Source of the DNA: Streptomyces sp. ASQP_92
Lineage (GTDB): Bacteria > Actinomycetota > Actinomycetes > Streptomycetales > Streptomycetaceae
Reading direction: 5' to 3'
DNA: 64,000 bases
Assembly (NCBI RefSeq): GCF_025399895.1
Contig: NZ_JAODUA010000001.1
Coordinates: forward strand, 372,001-436,000
Shown here: one piece after another, positions 25,281 to 38,195 of the stretch
Layout: every line of letters begins with the position of its first letter
Numbering within the stretch: position 1 is the stretch's first letter
Position numbers and translations under genes: made by a program
Notes under the pieces: generated by a model
Database searches by the model: none
What the model was told of the DNA's origin: nothing
Seen by the model: the letters and a program-made list of their open reading frames with translations, nothing else

Positions 25281-26276
25281 CAGGGCGCGCAGGAAGTCCG
25301 GGGCGTCGAAGAGCTCGCCGGCGGGGGCGACGCCCTTGGTCCTGGTGCGGCCCGTCAGGACGCGTTCCAGGGCTTCGACGACCAGGGGCGCGGTGACCGC
25401 GTAGATGTCCTGGCCGCTCGCCGAGGCCCGGCGTTCGGTGCCGCCCGAGCGCACGACGGCGTCGACGAGGAACGTCTGGTCCGAGCGGCCGCTTCCGTCG
25501 GCGGCGGTCGGGGCCGGGGTGTCGGGCGTGGCGATGTCGCGGACGGCCTCGGTGGTCATGTACGTGGTCACCTCGGGGATGGACAGGTGCTGGGGGACGG
25601 TGACGACGTCCGCCATCGTGAACTCCCCGATCACCTGCCGGGGCCCGATCGGCTCCGGGAAGGCCCACTCCAGGGTGGGCGCCTCGTCGGTGCGGCGCTC
25701 CCACCGGCCGCCGCTGTAGCGCAGCCGGTGGTCGCCGCGCCGCTCGCGGGAGACCGCGCCCGACAGGCGGGTGCCGGCGGTGGGGTGCCAACTGCTGAGC
25801 GCGTAGGCGATGTGGGCCTCGTCGGCTTCGGTCCAGTCGCCCATCGCCGCGGTGGCCAGCAGGTCGCCGAGACCGCCGAAGAAGGCCATGGCGGGGACGA
25901 TCACCGCTCCCGCGTCCCGGGCCCGCTCGCGGTAGTGGGCGAAGGTGTCGAGGTTGGCCTCGAGTTCGGCGGCCACGTCCAGGTACGGGATCCCGGCGCG
26001 CAGCGCCGCCTCGATGACGGGGCCGGTGGTCGAGGCGAAGGGGCCGGCGCAGTTGATGACCGCCACCGTTCCCGCCAGGGCCCGGTCCAGCGAGGCCGGG
26101 TCCTCGGCCGACGCCACCCGCGCCTCGAGTCCGTGCTCGCGGGCCAGCTCCCCCACCGCCTGCGCGTTGCGCCCGGACGGCACCGGGACGAACCCCCGCG
26201 AGACCAGCTCCGCGACCACGAACCGTCCCGTGTGACCGTACGCGCCGAAGACCGCCACCAGCTGACCTGACCCCAT
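25224..26276 (-). CDS. saccharopine dehydrogenase-like NAD(P)-binding protein
   Basis: About 350 aa. N-terminal Rossmann fold with VAVFGAYGHTGRFVVAEL (7-24), SGRNAQAVGELA, and VINCAGPFASTTGPVIEAAL, as in the saccharopine-reductase and trans-acting enoyl-reductase group. The middle has AMAFFGGLGDLLATAAM. Likely an oxidoreductase or reductase-like protein; the substrate is unknown and true lysine biosynthesis is unlikely. ATG at 26276 with GGAG 8 nt upstream. It is divergent from an AraC/GlxA-type regulator. Its last codons are part of the triplicated segment. Confidence 0.8.
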   Translation of the reverse strand: MGSGQLVAVFGAYGHTGRFVVAELVSRGFVPVPSGRNAQAVGELAREHGLEARVASAEDPASLDRALAGTVAVINCAGPFASTTGPVIEAALRAGIPYLDVAAELEANLDTFAHYRERARDAGAVIVPAMAFFGGLGDLLATAAMGDWTEADEAHIAYALSSWHPTAGTRLSGAVSRERRGDHRLRYSGGRWERRTDEAPTLEWAFPEPIGPRQVIGEFTMADVVTVPQHLSIPEVTTYMTTEAVRDIATPDTPAPTAADGSGRSDQTFLVDAVVRSGGTERRASASGQDIYAVTAPLVVEALERVLTGRTRTKGVAPAGELFDAPDFLRALAPHITLDVNPHTPGRQTP

Positions 26277-26403
26277 GAGACCGCTCCCCTGTATCCGGAC
26301 GCCCGCCGCGGTGCTGATCCCCCGCGGCCCGACACCCCCATCCTGTCCCGGGGGATCGCCCCGCACGAGCGTCGGAAACGACATGGCACGTACAGTTTCG
26401 GAC

Positions 26404-27339
26404 ATGCCCACCGTCGCGCTGGCCGTCACCGACGGCATGCTCCACTACGAGCTGTCCGTGGCCCTCGAAATCTTCGGGTCCGACCTGGCCCACGTCGTGA
26501 ACCCCTGGTACGACTTCGCCCTCTGCGGGAACGGCCCGGTCCGCATCAACCGCTTCCGCCTCGAACCGGACCACGGACTCGACCACCTGGCCCGTGCGGA
26601 CACGGTGATCGTCCCCGGCTGGGCCGACACCGACCGCGAACCACCGTCCGACCTGGTGGAGGCGGTCCGCGCCGCGCACGCGGCCGGTGCCCGGGTGGCC
26701 TCGCTGTGCACGGGCGCCTTCGTCCTGGGCGCGGCAGGACTGCTCGACGGCCGGCGCGCCACCACCCACTGGGCCCACACCCGGGAGCTGGCCCGGCGCC
26801 ACCCGGCGGCCACCGTCGACCCGGACGTCCTCTACGTCGACAACGGTGACGTCCTCACCTCGGCGGGCAAGGCCGCCGCCATGGACCTGTGCCTGCACCT
26901 GGTCCGCCTCGACCACGGCTCGGCCAACGCCAACAAGATCGCCCGGCGTCTGGTCATCCCGCCCCACCGCGACGGCGGCCAGGCCCAGTTCATCGCCACC
27001 CCGCTGCCCGCCCCCGGCAACCACCCGCTGAGCGAACTCTTCCCCTGGGCGCTGGAGCGACTGGACAAGGCGCTCAGTGTGGAGGACCTGGCCCGCCGGG
27101 CCGGTATGAGCTCGCGCCACCTCGGCCGGCACTTCAAACACCTCACCGGCACCACGCCGCTGCAATGGCTGCACACCCAGCGCATCCGCCGCGCCCAGGA
27201 ACTCCTCGAAACCACCAACGCCACCGTGGACGCCATCGCCGCGAGCACCGGCATGGGCACCGCCACCACCCTGCGCCGCCACTTCCACCGCAGTGTGGGG
27301 GTCCCGCCCGACACCTACCGCCGCACCTTCCGCCCCTGA
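26404..27339 (+). CDS. GlxA-type AraC-family regulator
   Basis: About 311 aa. N-terminal DJ-1/PfpI-like domain (1-190) with SLCTGAFVLGAAGLLDGRRATTHW around the nucleophile-elbow Cys, then two AraC helix-turn-helix units (about 215-311; VEDLARRAGMSSRHLGRHFK and VDAIAASTGMGTATTLRRHF). TACAGT is 7 nt before the ATG and no ribosome site is seen, so it is probably leaderless; ATG 26383 is an upstream alternative. Divergent from the saccharopine-dehydrogenase-like gene, which it may regulate. The effector is unknown. Confidence 0.87.
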   Translation: MPTVALAVTDGMLHYELSVALEIFGSDLAHVVNPWYDFALCGNGPVRINRFRLEPDHGLDHLARADTVIVPGWADTDREPPSDLVEAVRAAHAAGARVASLCTGAFVLGAAGLLDGRRATTHWAHTRELARRHPAATVDPDVLYVDNGDVLTSAGKAAAMDLCLHLVRLDHGSANANKIARRLVIPPHRDGGQAQFIATPLPAPGNHPLSELFPWALERLDKALSVEDLARRAGMSSRHLGRHFKHLTGTTPLQWLHTQRIRRAQELLETTNATVDAIAASTGMGTATTLRRHFHRSVGVPPDTYRRTFRP

Positions 27340-27378
27340 GCCCTGCCCCATGAGGTTGCACCGGAGGGCGCGAAAGAA

Positions 27379-27417
27379 GGGGCGGGGCGCGGCCTCCGAG
27401 AGACCGCGCCCCGCCCC
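27379..27417. terminator. bidirectional terminator between convergent genes
   Basis: Perfect 14-bp stem GGGGCGGGGCGCGG / CCGCGCCCCGCCCC with an 11-nt loop, between the AraC gene and pepN. On the minus strand it is followed by TTCTTTC, so it is best suited to end pepN. Confidence 0.85.
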
Positions 27418-27434
27418 CTCGGGTCGGCCGGGCG

Positions 27435-30011
27435 TTACGCGGAGGCCGCCGCGTCCGCCGCCCGCGCCCGCAGCGCCCGCTCGACGCCCGCGCGGGACTC
27501 CGAGATCAGGCGGCGCAGGGCCGCGTTGGGCTGGGCCGAGGAGAGCCAGGCGTCCGTCGCGTCCAGGGTCTCCTGGGAGACCAGGAGCGCCGGGTACAGG
27601 CCCACCGCGATCTGCTGGGCGATCTCGTGCGAGCGGGACTCCCACACGCCCTTGACGGCCTCGAAGAACTTCGCGGAGTAGGGGGCGAGGAGCTCGCGCT
27701 GGTCGGTCTGGACGAAGCCGCCGATCACCGCCTCCTGGACCGCGTTGGGCAGGCTGTCGGACTCCACCACCGACGCCCACGCCTCGGCCTTGGCCTCCGG
27801 CGTCGGGCGGGCGGCGCGGGCGGTCGCCGCGTGGCGCTCGCCCGCCGCGGTCCTGTCGCGCTCCAGTTCCGCCGCGATCTCCGCCTCGTCGAAGACGCCG
27901 GTCGCCGCGAGGCGTCCCACGAACGCCCAGCGCAGCTCGGTGTCCACGGCGAGGCCGTCGATGACCTCCGCACCCGTCAACAGGGCCTGGAGCAGGTCGA
28001 GTTGCTGGGGAGTGCGGGCGGTCGCGGCGAAGGCGCGGGCCCAGGCGAGCTGGTGGTCGCTGCCCGGCTCGGCGGTGCGCAGGTGCGCCAGCGTCGCGTC
28101 GGTCCACTGGGTCAGGCCCGTGTCGCGCCACTCGGGCGCCGCGTACAGGTCGAGGGCCAGCTTCACCTGGCGGTGCAGGGACTGCACCACGCCGATGTCG
28201 GACTCCTTGGTGATGCCGGACAGGACCAGCGCCAGGTAGTCGCGCGTCGCCAGCTCGCCGTCGCGGGTCATGTCCCAGGCCGAGGCCCAGCACAGGGCGC
28301 GCGGCAGGGACTCGGTGAAGTCGCCCAGGTGCTCGGTGACGACCCGCAAGGACTCCTCGTCGAGCCGGACCTTCGCGTACGAGAGGTCGTCGTCGTTGAG
28401 CAGCACGACGGCCGGGCGGGCCTTGCCCACCAGGGCGTCCACGGCGGTCAGTTCACCGTCGATGTCCAGCTCGACCCGGTCGGTGCGCACCAGCTTGCCG
28501 GCCGCGTCGAGGTCGTAGAGGCCGATCGCGATGCGGTGCGGGCGCAGCGTTGGCTCGCCCTGCGCGCCGGCCGGGAGCGCCGGGGCCTCCTGGCGTACGG
28601 CGAAGGAAGTGACGACACCCGCGTCGTCGACCGCGATCTCGGGGCGCAGCACGTTGATGCCGGCCGTCTCCAGCCACGCCTTCGACCAGGTCTTCAGGTC
28701 GCGGCCCGAGGTCTCCTCCAGCGCGCCGAGCAGGTCGGACAGGCGGGTGTTGCCGAAGGCGTGCGCCTTGAAGTACGCCTGCACGCCCTGGAAGAACTCG
28801 TCCATGCCGACGTAGGCGACGAGCTGCTTGAGGACCGAGGCACCCTTGGCGTAGGTGATCCCGTCGAAGTTGACCAGGACGTCGTCCAGGTCGCGGATGT
28901 CCGCCATGATCGGGTGCGTGGAGGGAAGCTGGTCCTGGCGGTAGGCCCAGGTCTTCATCGAGTTGGCGAACGTGGTCCACGCGTGCGGCCACTTGGAGCC
29001 CGGCGCGTACGCCTGGCAGGCGATCGAGGTGTAGGTCGCGAACGACTCGTTCAGCCAGAGGTCGTTCCACCACTCCATGGTCACCAGGTCGCCGAACCAC
29101 ATGTGGGCGAGCTCGTGCAGGATGGTCTCGGCGCGCACCTCGTAGGCGGCGTCCGTCACCTTCGAGCGGAAGACGTACTGGTCACGAATGGTGACCGCGC
29201 CCGCGTTCTCCATCGCGCCCGCGTTGAACTCCGGCACGAAGAGCTGGTCGTACTTGGCGAACGGGTAGGCGCAGTCGAACTTCTCCTGGAACCAGTCGAA
29301 GCCCTGCCGGGTCACCGCGAAGATCTCGTCCGCGTCGAGGAACTCCGCGAGCGAGGGACGGCAGTAGATGCCCAGCGGCACCGACTGCCCGCCCGGGCCC
29401 TCGTACGAGGAGTGCACCGAGTGGTACGGGCCCACGATCAGGGCGGTGATGTACGTGGAGATGCGCGGCGTCGGCTCGAAGGCCCAGACGTCGTCCTTGG
29501 GCTCCGGGGTCGGGGAGTTGGAGATCACCGTCCAGCCGCTCGGGGCCTTCACGGTGAACCGGAAGGTCGCCTTCAGGTCCGGTTGCTCGAACGAGGCGAA
29601 GACGCGGCGCGCGTCCGGAACCTCGAACTGCGTGTACAGGTAGGCCTGTTGGTCCACCGGGTCCACGAAGCGGTGCAGGCCCTCGCCGGTGTTGGTGTAG
29701 GCGCAGTCCGCGACGACCCGCAGTTCGTTGCGGCCCGCGTGCAGACCGGCCAGCGTGATCCGGCTGTCCTCGAACACGGCGGCCGGATCCAGGGGGGTCC
29801 CGTTCAGGACAACCTCGTGCACGGTCGGCGCGACCAGGTCGATGAAGGTCTCCGCCCCGGACTCGGCCGAATCGAAGCGCACGGTGGTCGCGGAACGGTA
29901 GGTTCCGCCCTCCTGTGCGCCACTCAGATCGAGCTCGATCTCGTACGAGTCAACGGTGAGCAGGGCTGCCCGCCGCTGCGCCTCTTCACGGGTCAGATTC
30001 GTGCCAGGCAC
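27435..30011 (-). CDS. pepN: aminopeptidase N, M1 family
   Basis: About 858 aa from a GTG that has AAGGAG 8 nt upstream. M1 zinc aminopeptidase: exopeptidase motif GAMEN (about 268), zinc site HELAH followed 18 residues later by Glu in WLNE (about 297-320), and the YAKGASVLKQLVAYVG helix. The C-terminal ERAP1-like helical domain is complete. It removes N-terminal residues from cytoplasmic peptides. No signal peptide. A second copy of the same length class lies at 39379-41958. Confidence 0.94.
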   Translation of the reverse strand: MPGTNLTREEAQRRAALLTVDSYEIELDLSGAQEGGTYRSATTVRFDSAESGAETFIDLVAPTVHEVVLNGTPLDPAAVFEDSRITLAGLHAGRNELRVVADCAYTNTGEGLHRFVDPVDQQAYLYTQFEVPDARRVFASFEQPDLKATFRFTVKAPSGWTVISNSPTPEPKDDVWAFEPTPRISTYITALIVGPYHSVHSSYEGPGGQSVPLGIYCRPSLAEFLDADEIFAVTRQGFDWFQEKFDCAYPFAKYDQLFVPEFNAGAMENAGAVTIRDQYVFRSKVTDAAYEVRAETILHELAHMWFGDLVTMEWWNDLWLNESFATYTSIACQAYAPGSKWPHAWTTFANSMKTWAYRQDQLPSTHPIMADIRDLDDVLVNFDGITYAKGASVLKQLVAYVGMDEFFQGVQAYFKAHAFGNTRLSDLLGALEETSGRDLKTWSKAWLETAGINVLRPEIAVDDAGVVTSFAVRQEAPALPAGAQGEPTLRPHRIAIGLYDLDAAGKLVRTDRVELDIDGELTAVDALVGKARPAVVLLNDDDLSYAKVRLDEESLRVVTEHLGDFTESLPRALCWASAWDMTRDGELATRDYLALVLSGITKESDIGVVQSLHRQVKLALDLYAAPEWRDTGLTQWTDATLAHLRTAEPGSDHQLAWARAFAATARTPQQLDLLQALLTGAEVIDGLAVDTELRWAFVGRLAATGVFDEAEIAAELERDRTAAGERHAATARAARPTPEAKAEAWASVVESDSLPNAVQEAVIGGFVQTDQRELLAPYSAKFFEAVKGVWESRSHEIAQQIAVGLYPALLVSQETLDATDAWLSSAQPNAALRRLISESRAGVERALRARAADAAASA

Positions 30012-30142
30012 CCGGTCATCTCCTTCAGATGCTTCAGTTCCATCAGATCGTGACGTTCCGGCCATCCTTGCACGCGGTGTGCGCGCAGCGCGATGTCCGT
30101 TTTCCGCCGGGGAACGGGGCCTCTCGCGACCACCCTGGAGCC

Positions 30143-30637
30143 ATGACGATCTACACCGCGCGGGCCATCGAGCCCGCCGTTCTCGAGCAGCTCCGGGACA
30201 CCGACGACGCCGGGCGCCCCTGCGTCCCCTTCGTCGACCCCGAGGGCGGTGACCCCCTGCGCTGCTGTCTGCGGCCCGTCGCGCCCGGGGAGCGGATCGC
30301 CCTGGTCTCGTACGCCCCGCTGCGGCGCTGGGCCGCGCGGATGTCGGTGTCGCCGGGGGCGTACGACGAGCAGGGGCCGGTGTTCATCCACGCCGACCCC
30401 TGCGACGGGCCCTCCGGGGAGGGCTATCCCTTCGCGCGGGCGGGGGCGCGGCGGGTGCTGCGGCGCTACGACGGGGCGGGGCGGATCGTGGGGGGCCGGC
30501 TCCTGGAGATCCCGCCGGCCGCGGAGGCGGCCTTCTCGGCCGCGCTCGACGAGGCGTTCCGCGACCCCGAGGTTGTTCTGGTGCACGTCCGTGCGGTGGA
30601 GTACGGGTGCTTTCAGTTCGAGGTGCGGAGGCCTTGA
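30143..30637 (+). CDS. DUF1203 family protein
   Basis: About 164 aa, no TM and no signal peptide. It matches the DUF1203 family as I remember it: ARAIEPAVLEQLRD at the start, RCCLRPVAPGERIALVSYAP, GPVFIHADPCDG in the middle and FVQFEVRRP-like end (YGCFQFEVRRP). The repeated His and Cys residues (RCC, FIHADPC) could bind metal, but nothing is established. CTGGAG lies 2 nt before the ATG. It is a single gene, divergent from pepN. Confidence 0.75.
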   Translation: MTIYTARAIEPAVLEQLRDTDDAGRPCVPFVDPEGGDPLRCCLRPVAPGERIALVSYAPLRRWAARMSVSPGAYDEQGPVFIHADPCDGPSGEGYPFARAGARRVLRRYDGAGRIVGGRLLEIPPAAEAAFSAALDEAFRDPEVVLVHVRAVEYGCFQFEVRRP

Positions 30638-30675
30638 GCGGCCGGCCGATGGGGTGCGGGCCGTCGTGAGTCGCC

Positions 30676-31214
30676 CGCACAGTTCCCCGCGCCCCCTACG
30701 AACGGGGCTTCGCCCCGGCCCCGTTGTCGGGTGCGGGTTGTTTGTGGCTGGTCGCGCAGTTCCCCGCGCCCCTTTTCGGGGCTTCGCCCCGGTGGTTGTG
30801 GGCGGGTGCGGGTCGTGGTCGCTTCTCGCGCAGTTCCCCGCGCCCCTAACCCCTCTCGACCGTGCGGATCGTGGTCGCTTCTCGCGCAGTTCCCCGCGCC
30901 CCTTAGCGGTACTGATGCTGGCCCGCATCGGGCATTTCAGCCCGTCCGGCGTTTGAGGACGAGCGCCGTTCAGGCGCGATACGGGGTCTGGGGCGGAGCC
31001 CCAGGAAGCTTGACCTTCGGGTGCGGGCCGTGGCCGGCTGGTCGCGCAGTTCCCCGCGCCCCTCTAGCGGGGCTTCGCCCCGATCCTGTGGTTGCGCAGA
31101 TTCCCGCGCCCGTGGCGGGGCTGGGCGTCAGCCCCTTGGGGGCGCGGGGAACTGCGCGAGAAGCGGGCACGGTCCGCACGATCGAGAGAGTCGAGGGGCG
31201 CGGGGAACTGCGCG
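30676..31214. repeat. intergenic repeat cluster, eight units in both orientations
   Basis: The 632-bp gap between the DUF1203 gene and asd holds reverse copies of GGGGCGCGGGGAACTGCGCG ending at 30676-30695, 30753-30772, 30827-30846, 30883-30902, 31043-31062 and 31093-31112 (degenerate), and forward copies at 31139-31158 and 31195-31214. A TGGGGC/GCCCCA hairpin is at 30989-31003, and short GGGGCTTCGCCCC hairpins separate some units. No gene is seen. Confidence 0.8.
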
Positions 31215-31270
31215 AGCGGCCCCGCACGGTCCAAGGGGGAAATGCGGGCCGCAGGGGGTCGAAGGGGCGC

Positions 31271-34081
<2,811 letters not shown>

Positions 34082-37000
34082 TTACTGCGTGACCTTCCCG
34101 ATGATCACGCTGCCGGTGCCCGCGGCGGTGCCGCGCTCGTTCACGAGCTGCACGGTGCCGAAGAACTGGCGTCCCTCGGGGGCCGCGCCCGCCACCACGA
34201 CGTCCGCGGCGACCTGCGCCGAGGTGCCGCTCGCCAGCTTGACGGTCTTGCTCTCGTCGACCTTCAGGGTGCCGAGCGAGGGCGCGAAGTACACGTCCTT
34301 GTAGGCGTACGTGGTCGACCCGGACGGGACGGCGTAGCCGGCCACCTGGATCGTGTACGTGCCCGCGGCCGGCTTGACCACGCTGACCGACTCGTCGGAG
34401 CTGCTGGTCGTCGACTTGGCGACCGTCTTGCCGTTCTGGTCCAGGACGTACAGGTCGAGGTCGGCGCCCTTGTCCGAGGTGCCGCCGATCGACACGTCGA
34501 GGTGCTCGACGCCCGCGCCGATGGTGACCGTGCTGGTCTGCGTCTCACCGGTCTTGATGGTGGGAGTGGCGACCTTCGCGGAGCCCAGCGAGCCACCCTT
34601 CAGCTTGCCCTCCAGGGCGGCGAAGTTGTTGGTGACCTTCCACTGCACGGGGGCCGGGGTGCCGGTCTTCGCCTCGGGCACCGTCTGGGTGGCCGGGTCG
34701 AAGGTGACGCCGAGCGCCGAGACGTCCAGCTTGAAGGAGTTGTCCAGGTACGGCGACGTACGGCGCGCCTCGACCTCGATCTCCCAGACACCGGCCTGCG
34801 GGTTGGCGTACGACCGCAGGTCGGGGCGGCAGGTGTTGGCCGGGTTGTCGTAGTTCGGGTAGCAGTTCGGCGTGCCCGTCGGGTCCACGGCCACACCGTA
34901 GGGGTGGATGGAGACGAAGCGGGTCTGGCTGCCCGAGCGCAGCGCGCCCATGCGGACTTCCAGGTTCTTCGCACCGGCCGGGACGTTCACGAAGTACGAC
35001 ATGGTGGAGTTGCGCTGCACCGTCGAGGACGCCGTGAAGGTGTAACCCGGGCCCGCGATCGGCGTCGCGACGACGACCGTGGCCATGATCTGCTGGTCCA
35101 CGCCGACCGTCTTGGTGTCGTCGACCTGGAGGATCGCGCTGTGCACGCCGGCCGACCTCGGCTGCGCCTGCACCTTGACGGTGACGGGCTTGCCGAGCGG
35201 CAGGTTCACCTCGTCGTCGCCGACCACCTTGAACGTGCCGTCGTCGTTCTTCAGCGACAGCTTGTGCTTCACGTTCTTGTCCGGGCCCGTGGTGCGGACC
35301 ACCGTGACGTCGTACGTCTTCTTCTGGCCGGCCTTCAGACCGCTCTCGCGGTCGTAGATACCGGTGCCGACGTTCGGCGTCTTCAGCGCGAAGCCGAGCG
35401 CGCTGGAGACCGGCGCGGTGACCGTGTACTCGTGCGCCGGAGCGTGCTTCTTGGCGGTCTGCTTGACCGCGTCCCAGGCGCCCACGACGTTGATGAGGCC
35501 GGCACCCTCGGAGTAGGCCTGAACTCCCTTGATGTGCTTGGCCGTTGACGTCAGCGCGGTGCGCAGATCGGCCGGCGGCAGGTCGATGCCCTGCTGCTTG
35601 GCGGCCGAGATCAGCAGCGCCGAGGCGCCGGCGGCCTGCGGGGAGGCCATCGAGGTGCCCTGGAGCATCGAGTAGCCGGCCGGCAGGTCGTAGCCCGATT
35701 CCTTGACCGGGCTGCCGGGCAGCCAGGTCTGGGTGGAGTTGATGGCCGCGCCCGGGGCGCTCAGCGTCGGCGTGAAGCCGCCGTCCTCACGCGGGCCGCG
35801 CGAGGAGAACGGCATCATCTGGTACGCCGTGGAGACGCCGGAGCCGTAGTTGGCGGCCCAGGTCTCCTTGGAGATGGCGGCGCCCACCGAGATGACGTGG
35901 TCGGCGAGGCCGGGGTCGCCGATGGTGTTGACGCCCGGGCCGTCGTTGCCGGCCGAGATGACCAGCTGGACGCCGTAGGTGTCGATGAGGCGCTTGTAGA
36001 GCTCGGCGCGCGCGTTGTTGCCGTCGTTGAGCGCCGGCAGGCCGCCGATCGACATGTTGACGATGTCGACGTGACGGTTGGTGACGAGGTCGATCATGCC
36101 CTCGGTCAGCGCGATGTTGGTGCAGCCGCCGTCCCAGTTGCAGGCGCGCGAGGAGACGAGCTTCGCGCCGGGCGCGGCCCCGCTCATCGCGCCGCCGAAC
36201 AGGCCGTTGGCGGAGGTGATGCCCGCGACGTGGGTGCCGTGCTCGGACTCGATGACGCCGATGTTGACGTAGTCCGAGGTGTGCCCGGCCGCGTCGTAGA
36301 CGACGTTCTTGCGGATCTCGACGGTGAACGGCACCCGCTCGACGACATCGGTGGCCGGGTTGTCGGTACCGAAGTAGCCGACCTGGTAGCCGTTCTTGTA
36401 CGGCTTCATCGGAGCGTCGTCCGTGAAGTCGTTGTTGTTGTTGAGGTCCACGGTGACCGTGCCGGCGACCGGGTCGTAGAGCACGCCCCAGCTGTCGGAG
36501 GTGTCGCCGTCGCGGTTCAGGTCGCCCTTGGCGTCGCCGCCCGCGGTGACCTTCTCGGCGAAGGTGGAGAAGTCGTACGCGCCGGCCGGGGCCTTGTAGG
36601 TCTTACCGCCCGCCGTGAACACCGGCCCGGACACCGCGGTGTTGGCGCGCAGCCAGGTGCCGTCGTTGTCCTGCACCGGGTCGGTCGCGGTGACCCAGTC
36701 GACGATCTTGCGCTCGCCGGTGGTGGTCTTCTGGAGCGCCGGGTGGCCGAGGTCGACACCCGAGTCCAGGATGCCGATGGTGACCCCGCGGCCGTCCGCC
36801 TGCGGGTGCTGCTTCACGAAGTCGACCGCACCCGTCTCGAAGCTCGGGTTGTACGGGTTCTTCGCGGGGGTGTTCTTGTCCGGTGCCGGGTAGCTGCCCG
36901 AGGTGCGGAGCTGCTTGGCGGAGTTCGACGTGTCGCCCGAGGGCGTCGGGTCGTCCAGCGGGATGTCCTGCTTGAGGTCGATGCCGTGCACCGAGGGCAG

Positions 37001-37408
37001 CTTCGCCGCGGCCTTCAGAGCGGCCTCGGCCTTCGCCGTCGGCAGCGTCGCCCGGACGTAGCCGAGCTTGTCGTCCTGCTTGCCCACGGTCGCCCCCGCG
37101 ACCGCGTGCAGTTGTTCGGCGACGGCGGAGGTGGCGCCGGGGGCGGTGGCCACCATGACGGTGACGCTCTTGTCGCCCTTGGCCTGCGCCTCGGCGAGAC
37201 GCTGCTCGTCGGCCTTGCCGAGCTTGTCCTCGGCGGTCTTGGCCGGAGCGGTCTTCACCGGGGGCACGCTCGACGGGTCGTCTTTGCCGGTGGCGGCGAA
37301 GGCCGGTGCGGCGCCCGCCGTGACGAGCGCGGCCACCAGGCCGGCCGCCGCCGCTATTCGGGCCGTGCGTCTCGCCCCGGGTATGGGGCGCGGGGATTCA
37401 GTGGTCAT
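34082..37408 (-). CDS. large secreted S8 subtilisin-like serine peptidase
   Basis: About 1108 aa. Signal peptide (RRTARIAAAAGLVAALVTAG, cut after AFA near 38), an inhibitor-like propeptide (about 80-145), then the subtilase domain with Asp in GILDSGVDLGHP (about 215), His in EHGTHVAG (about 389) and Ser in GTSMASPQAAG (about 585). An insert between Asp and His holds acidic, possibly Ca-binding loops (DLNRDGDTSDSWG, DLNNNNDFTDDAP). The last 450 residues are beta-rich domains, ending with a PPC-like DLDLYVLDQNG module. Probably a secreted degradative protease. The 250-bp upstream gap holds the palindrome ATGTGCACAT (37528-37537), possibly part of its promoter. Confidence 0.9.
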   Translation of the reverse strand: MTTESPRPIPGARRTARIAAAAGLVAALVTAGAAPAFAATGKDDPSSVPPVKTAPAKTAEDKLGKADEQRLAEAQAKGDKSVTVMVATAPGATSAVAEQLHAVAGATVGKQDDKLGYVRATLPTAKAEAALKAAAKLPSVHGIDLKQDIPLDDPTPSGDTSNSAKQLRTSGSYPAPDKNTPAKNPYNPSFETGAVDFVKQHPQADGRGVTIGILDSGVDLGHPALQKTTTGERKIVDWVTATDPVQDNDGTWLRANTAVSGPVFTAGGKTYKAPAGAYDFSTFAEKVTAGGDAKGDLNRDGDTSDSWGVLYDPVAGTVTVDLNNNNDFTDDAPMKPYKNGYQVGYFGTDNPATDVVERVPFTVEIRKNVVYDAAGHTSDYVNIGVIESEHGTHVAGITSANGLFGGAMSGAAPGAKLVSSRACNWDGGCTNIALTEGMIDLVTNRHVDIVNMSIGGLPALNDGNNARAELYKRLIDTYGVQLVISAGNDGPGVNTIGDPGLADHVISVGAAISKETWAANYGSGVSTAYQMMPFSSRGPREDGGFTPTLSAPGAAINSTQTWLPGSPVKESGYDLPAGYSMLQGTSMASPQAAGASALLISAAKQQGIDLPPADLRTALTSTAKHIKGVQAYSEGAGLINVVGAWDAVKQTAKKHAPAHEYTVTAPVSSALGFALKTPNVGTGIYDRESGLKAGQKKTYDVTVVRTTGPDKNVKHKLSLKNDDGTFKVVGDDEVNLPLGKPVTVKVQAQPRSAGVHSAILQVDDTKTVGVDQQIMATVVVATPIAGPGYTFTASSTVQRNSTMSYFVNVPAGAKNLEVRMGALRSGSQTRFVSIHPYGVAVDPTGTPNCYPNYDNPANTCRPDLRSYANPQAGVWEIEVEARRTSPYLDNSFKLDVSALGVTFDPATQTVPEAKTGTPAPVQWKVTNNFAALEGKLKGGSLGSAKVATPTIKTGETQTSTVTIGAGVEHLDVSIGGTSDKGADLDLYVLDQNGKTVAKSTTSSSDESVSVVKPAAGTYTIQVAGYAVPSGSTTYAYKDVYFAPSLGTLKVDESKTVKLASGTSAQVAADVVVAGAAPEGRQFFGTVQLVNERGTAAGTGSVIIGKVTQ

Positions 37409-37658
37409 TCAGCATCCCTGTGGAGTGGGTAAGGGCCCGGACTCGTAAGCGGTTCGCATTTCGGTACCGGATGACCGCTGAGCATTGCCTATGTGACAGT
37501 TGTTTGTGGAGAGTTGACCGTTACGTGATGTGCACATGGCACATTCCCGCCATCGCGCACAACCCGCCAGGGCGATCGGAGCGGGCCGCCACGGCCCTGG
37601 AAGCCGACAGCCCACCCGGGGAGCAGCGCCCGCCCACCCCGACCCGTAACCTCACCAA

Positions 37659-38129
37659 ATGAACACGGAGTTGCGGGTGGCGGCCTACGCCGTATGCGTC
37701 CGGGAAACGGCAGGCGTCCAGGAGATCCTTCTGGCCCGCTGGGTGGCCCGGGACGGCACCAAGCGGTGGACGCTGCCGGGCGGCGGCATGGACCACGGCG
37801 AGGACCCCCTCGACACGGTGGTCCGCGAACTCGACGAGGAGACGGGCTATGTCGTCGAGCCGGTCCAACTCCTCGGCATCGACTCCATCAACCGGCGCTA
37901 TCCGCGCAAGCTCGGCCGGTTCGCCGACTTCCAGGGGCTGCGCATCGTGTACGAGGGCCGGGTCACCGGCGGCGAGCTGCGCCACGAGACCAACGGCTCC
38001 ACCGACCTCGCCGCCTGGCACCGTCTCGATGAGGTGGCCGGCCTCGACCGGGTCGAACTCGTCGACGTGGGCGTGCGGTTGTGGCGCACCCGGCCCCCCA
38101 CGGGCAAGGCACACCCGGACACGGACTGA
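37659..38129 (+). CDS. Nudix hydrolase
   Basis: About 156 aa. The Nudix box is intact at 42-64: G42, E48, then REL at 56-58, EE at 60-61 and G63. Such enzymes cleave nucleoside diphosphates linked to a variable moiety; the substrate cannot be told. TAACCT stands 6 nt before the ATG without a ribosome site, the layout of a leaderless transcript. It is convergent with the gene at 38196. Confidence 0.88.
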   Translation: MNTELRVAAYAVCVRETAGVQEILLARWVARDGTKRWTLPGGGMDHGEDPLDTVVRELDEETGYVVEPVQLLGIDSINRRYPRKLGRFADFQGLRIVYEGRVTGGELRHETNGSTDLAAWHRLDEVAGLDRVELVDVGVRLWRTRPPTGKAHPDTD

Positions 38130-38195
38130 GCCGCGCCCTTCGGTCGCGGGAGGCGGGCCGTTCCCCTCCTGAAGGCCCGCCGCCCGCGACCGGGA

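Noticed and set aside
23203..28293. A 1696-codon open frame on the minus strand
   Set aside because: Only its end (the hydrolase from 24033) is real. The rest is the out-of-frame shadow of GC-rich genes and lacks any protein family signal.
24168..30637. Possible secondary-metabolite cluster (hydrolases, oxidoreductase, regulator)
   Set aside because: No core biosynthetic enzyme is present and the genes point in different directions.
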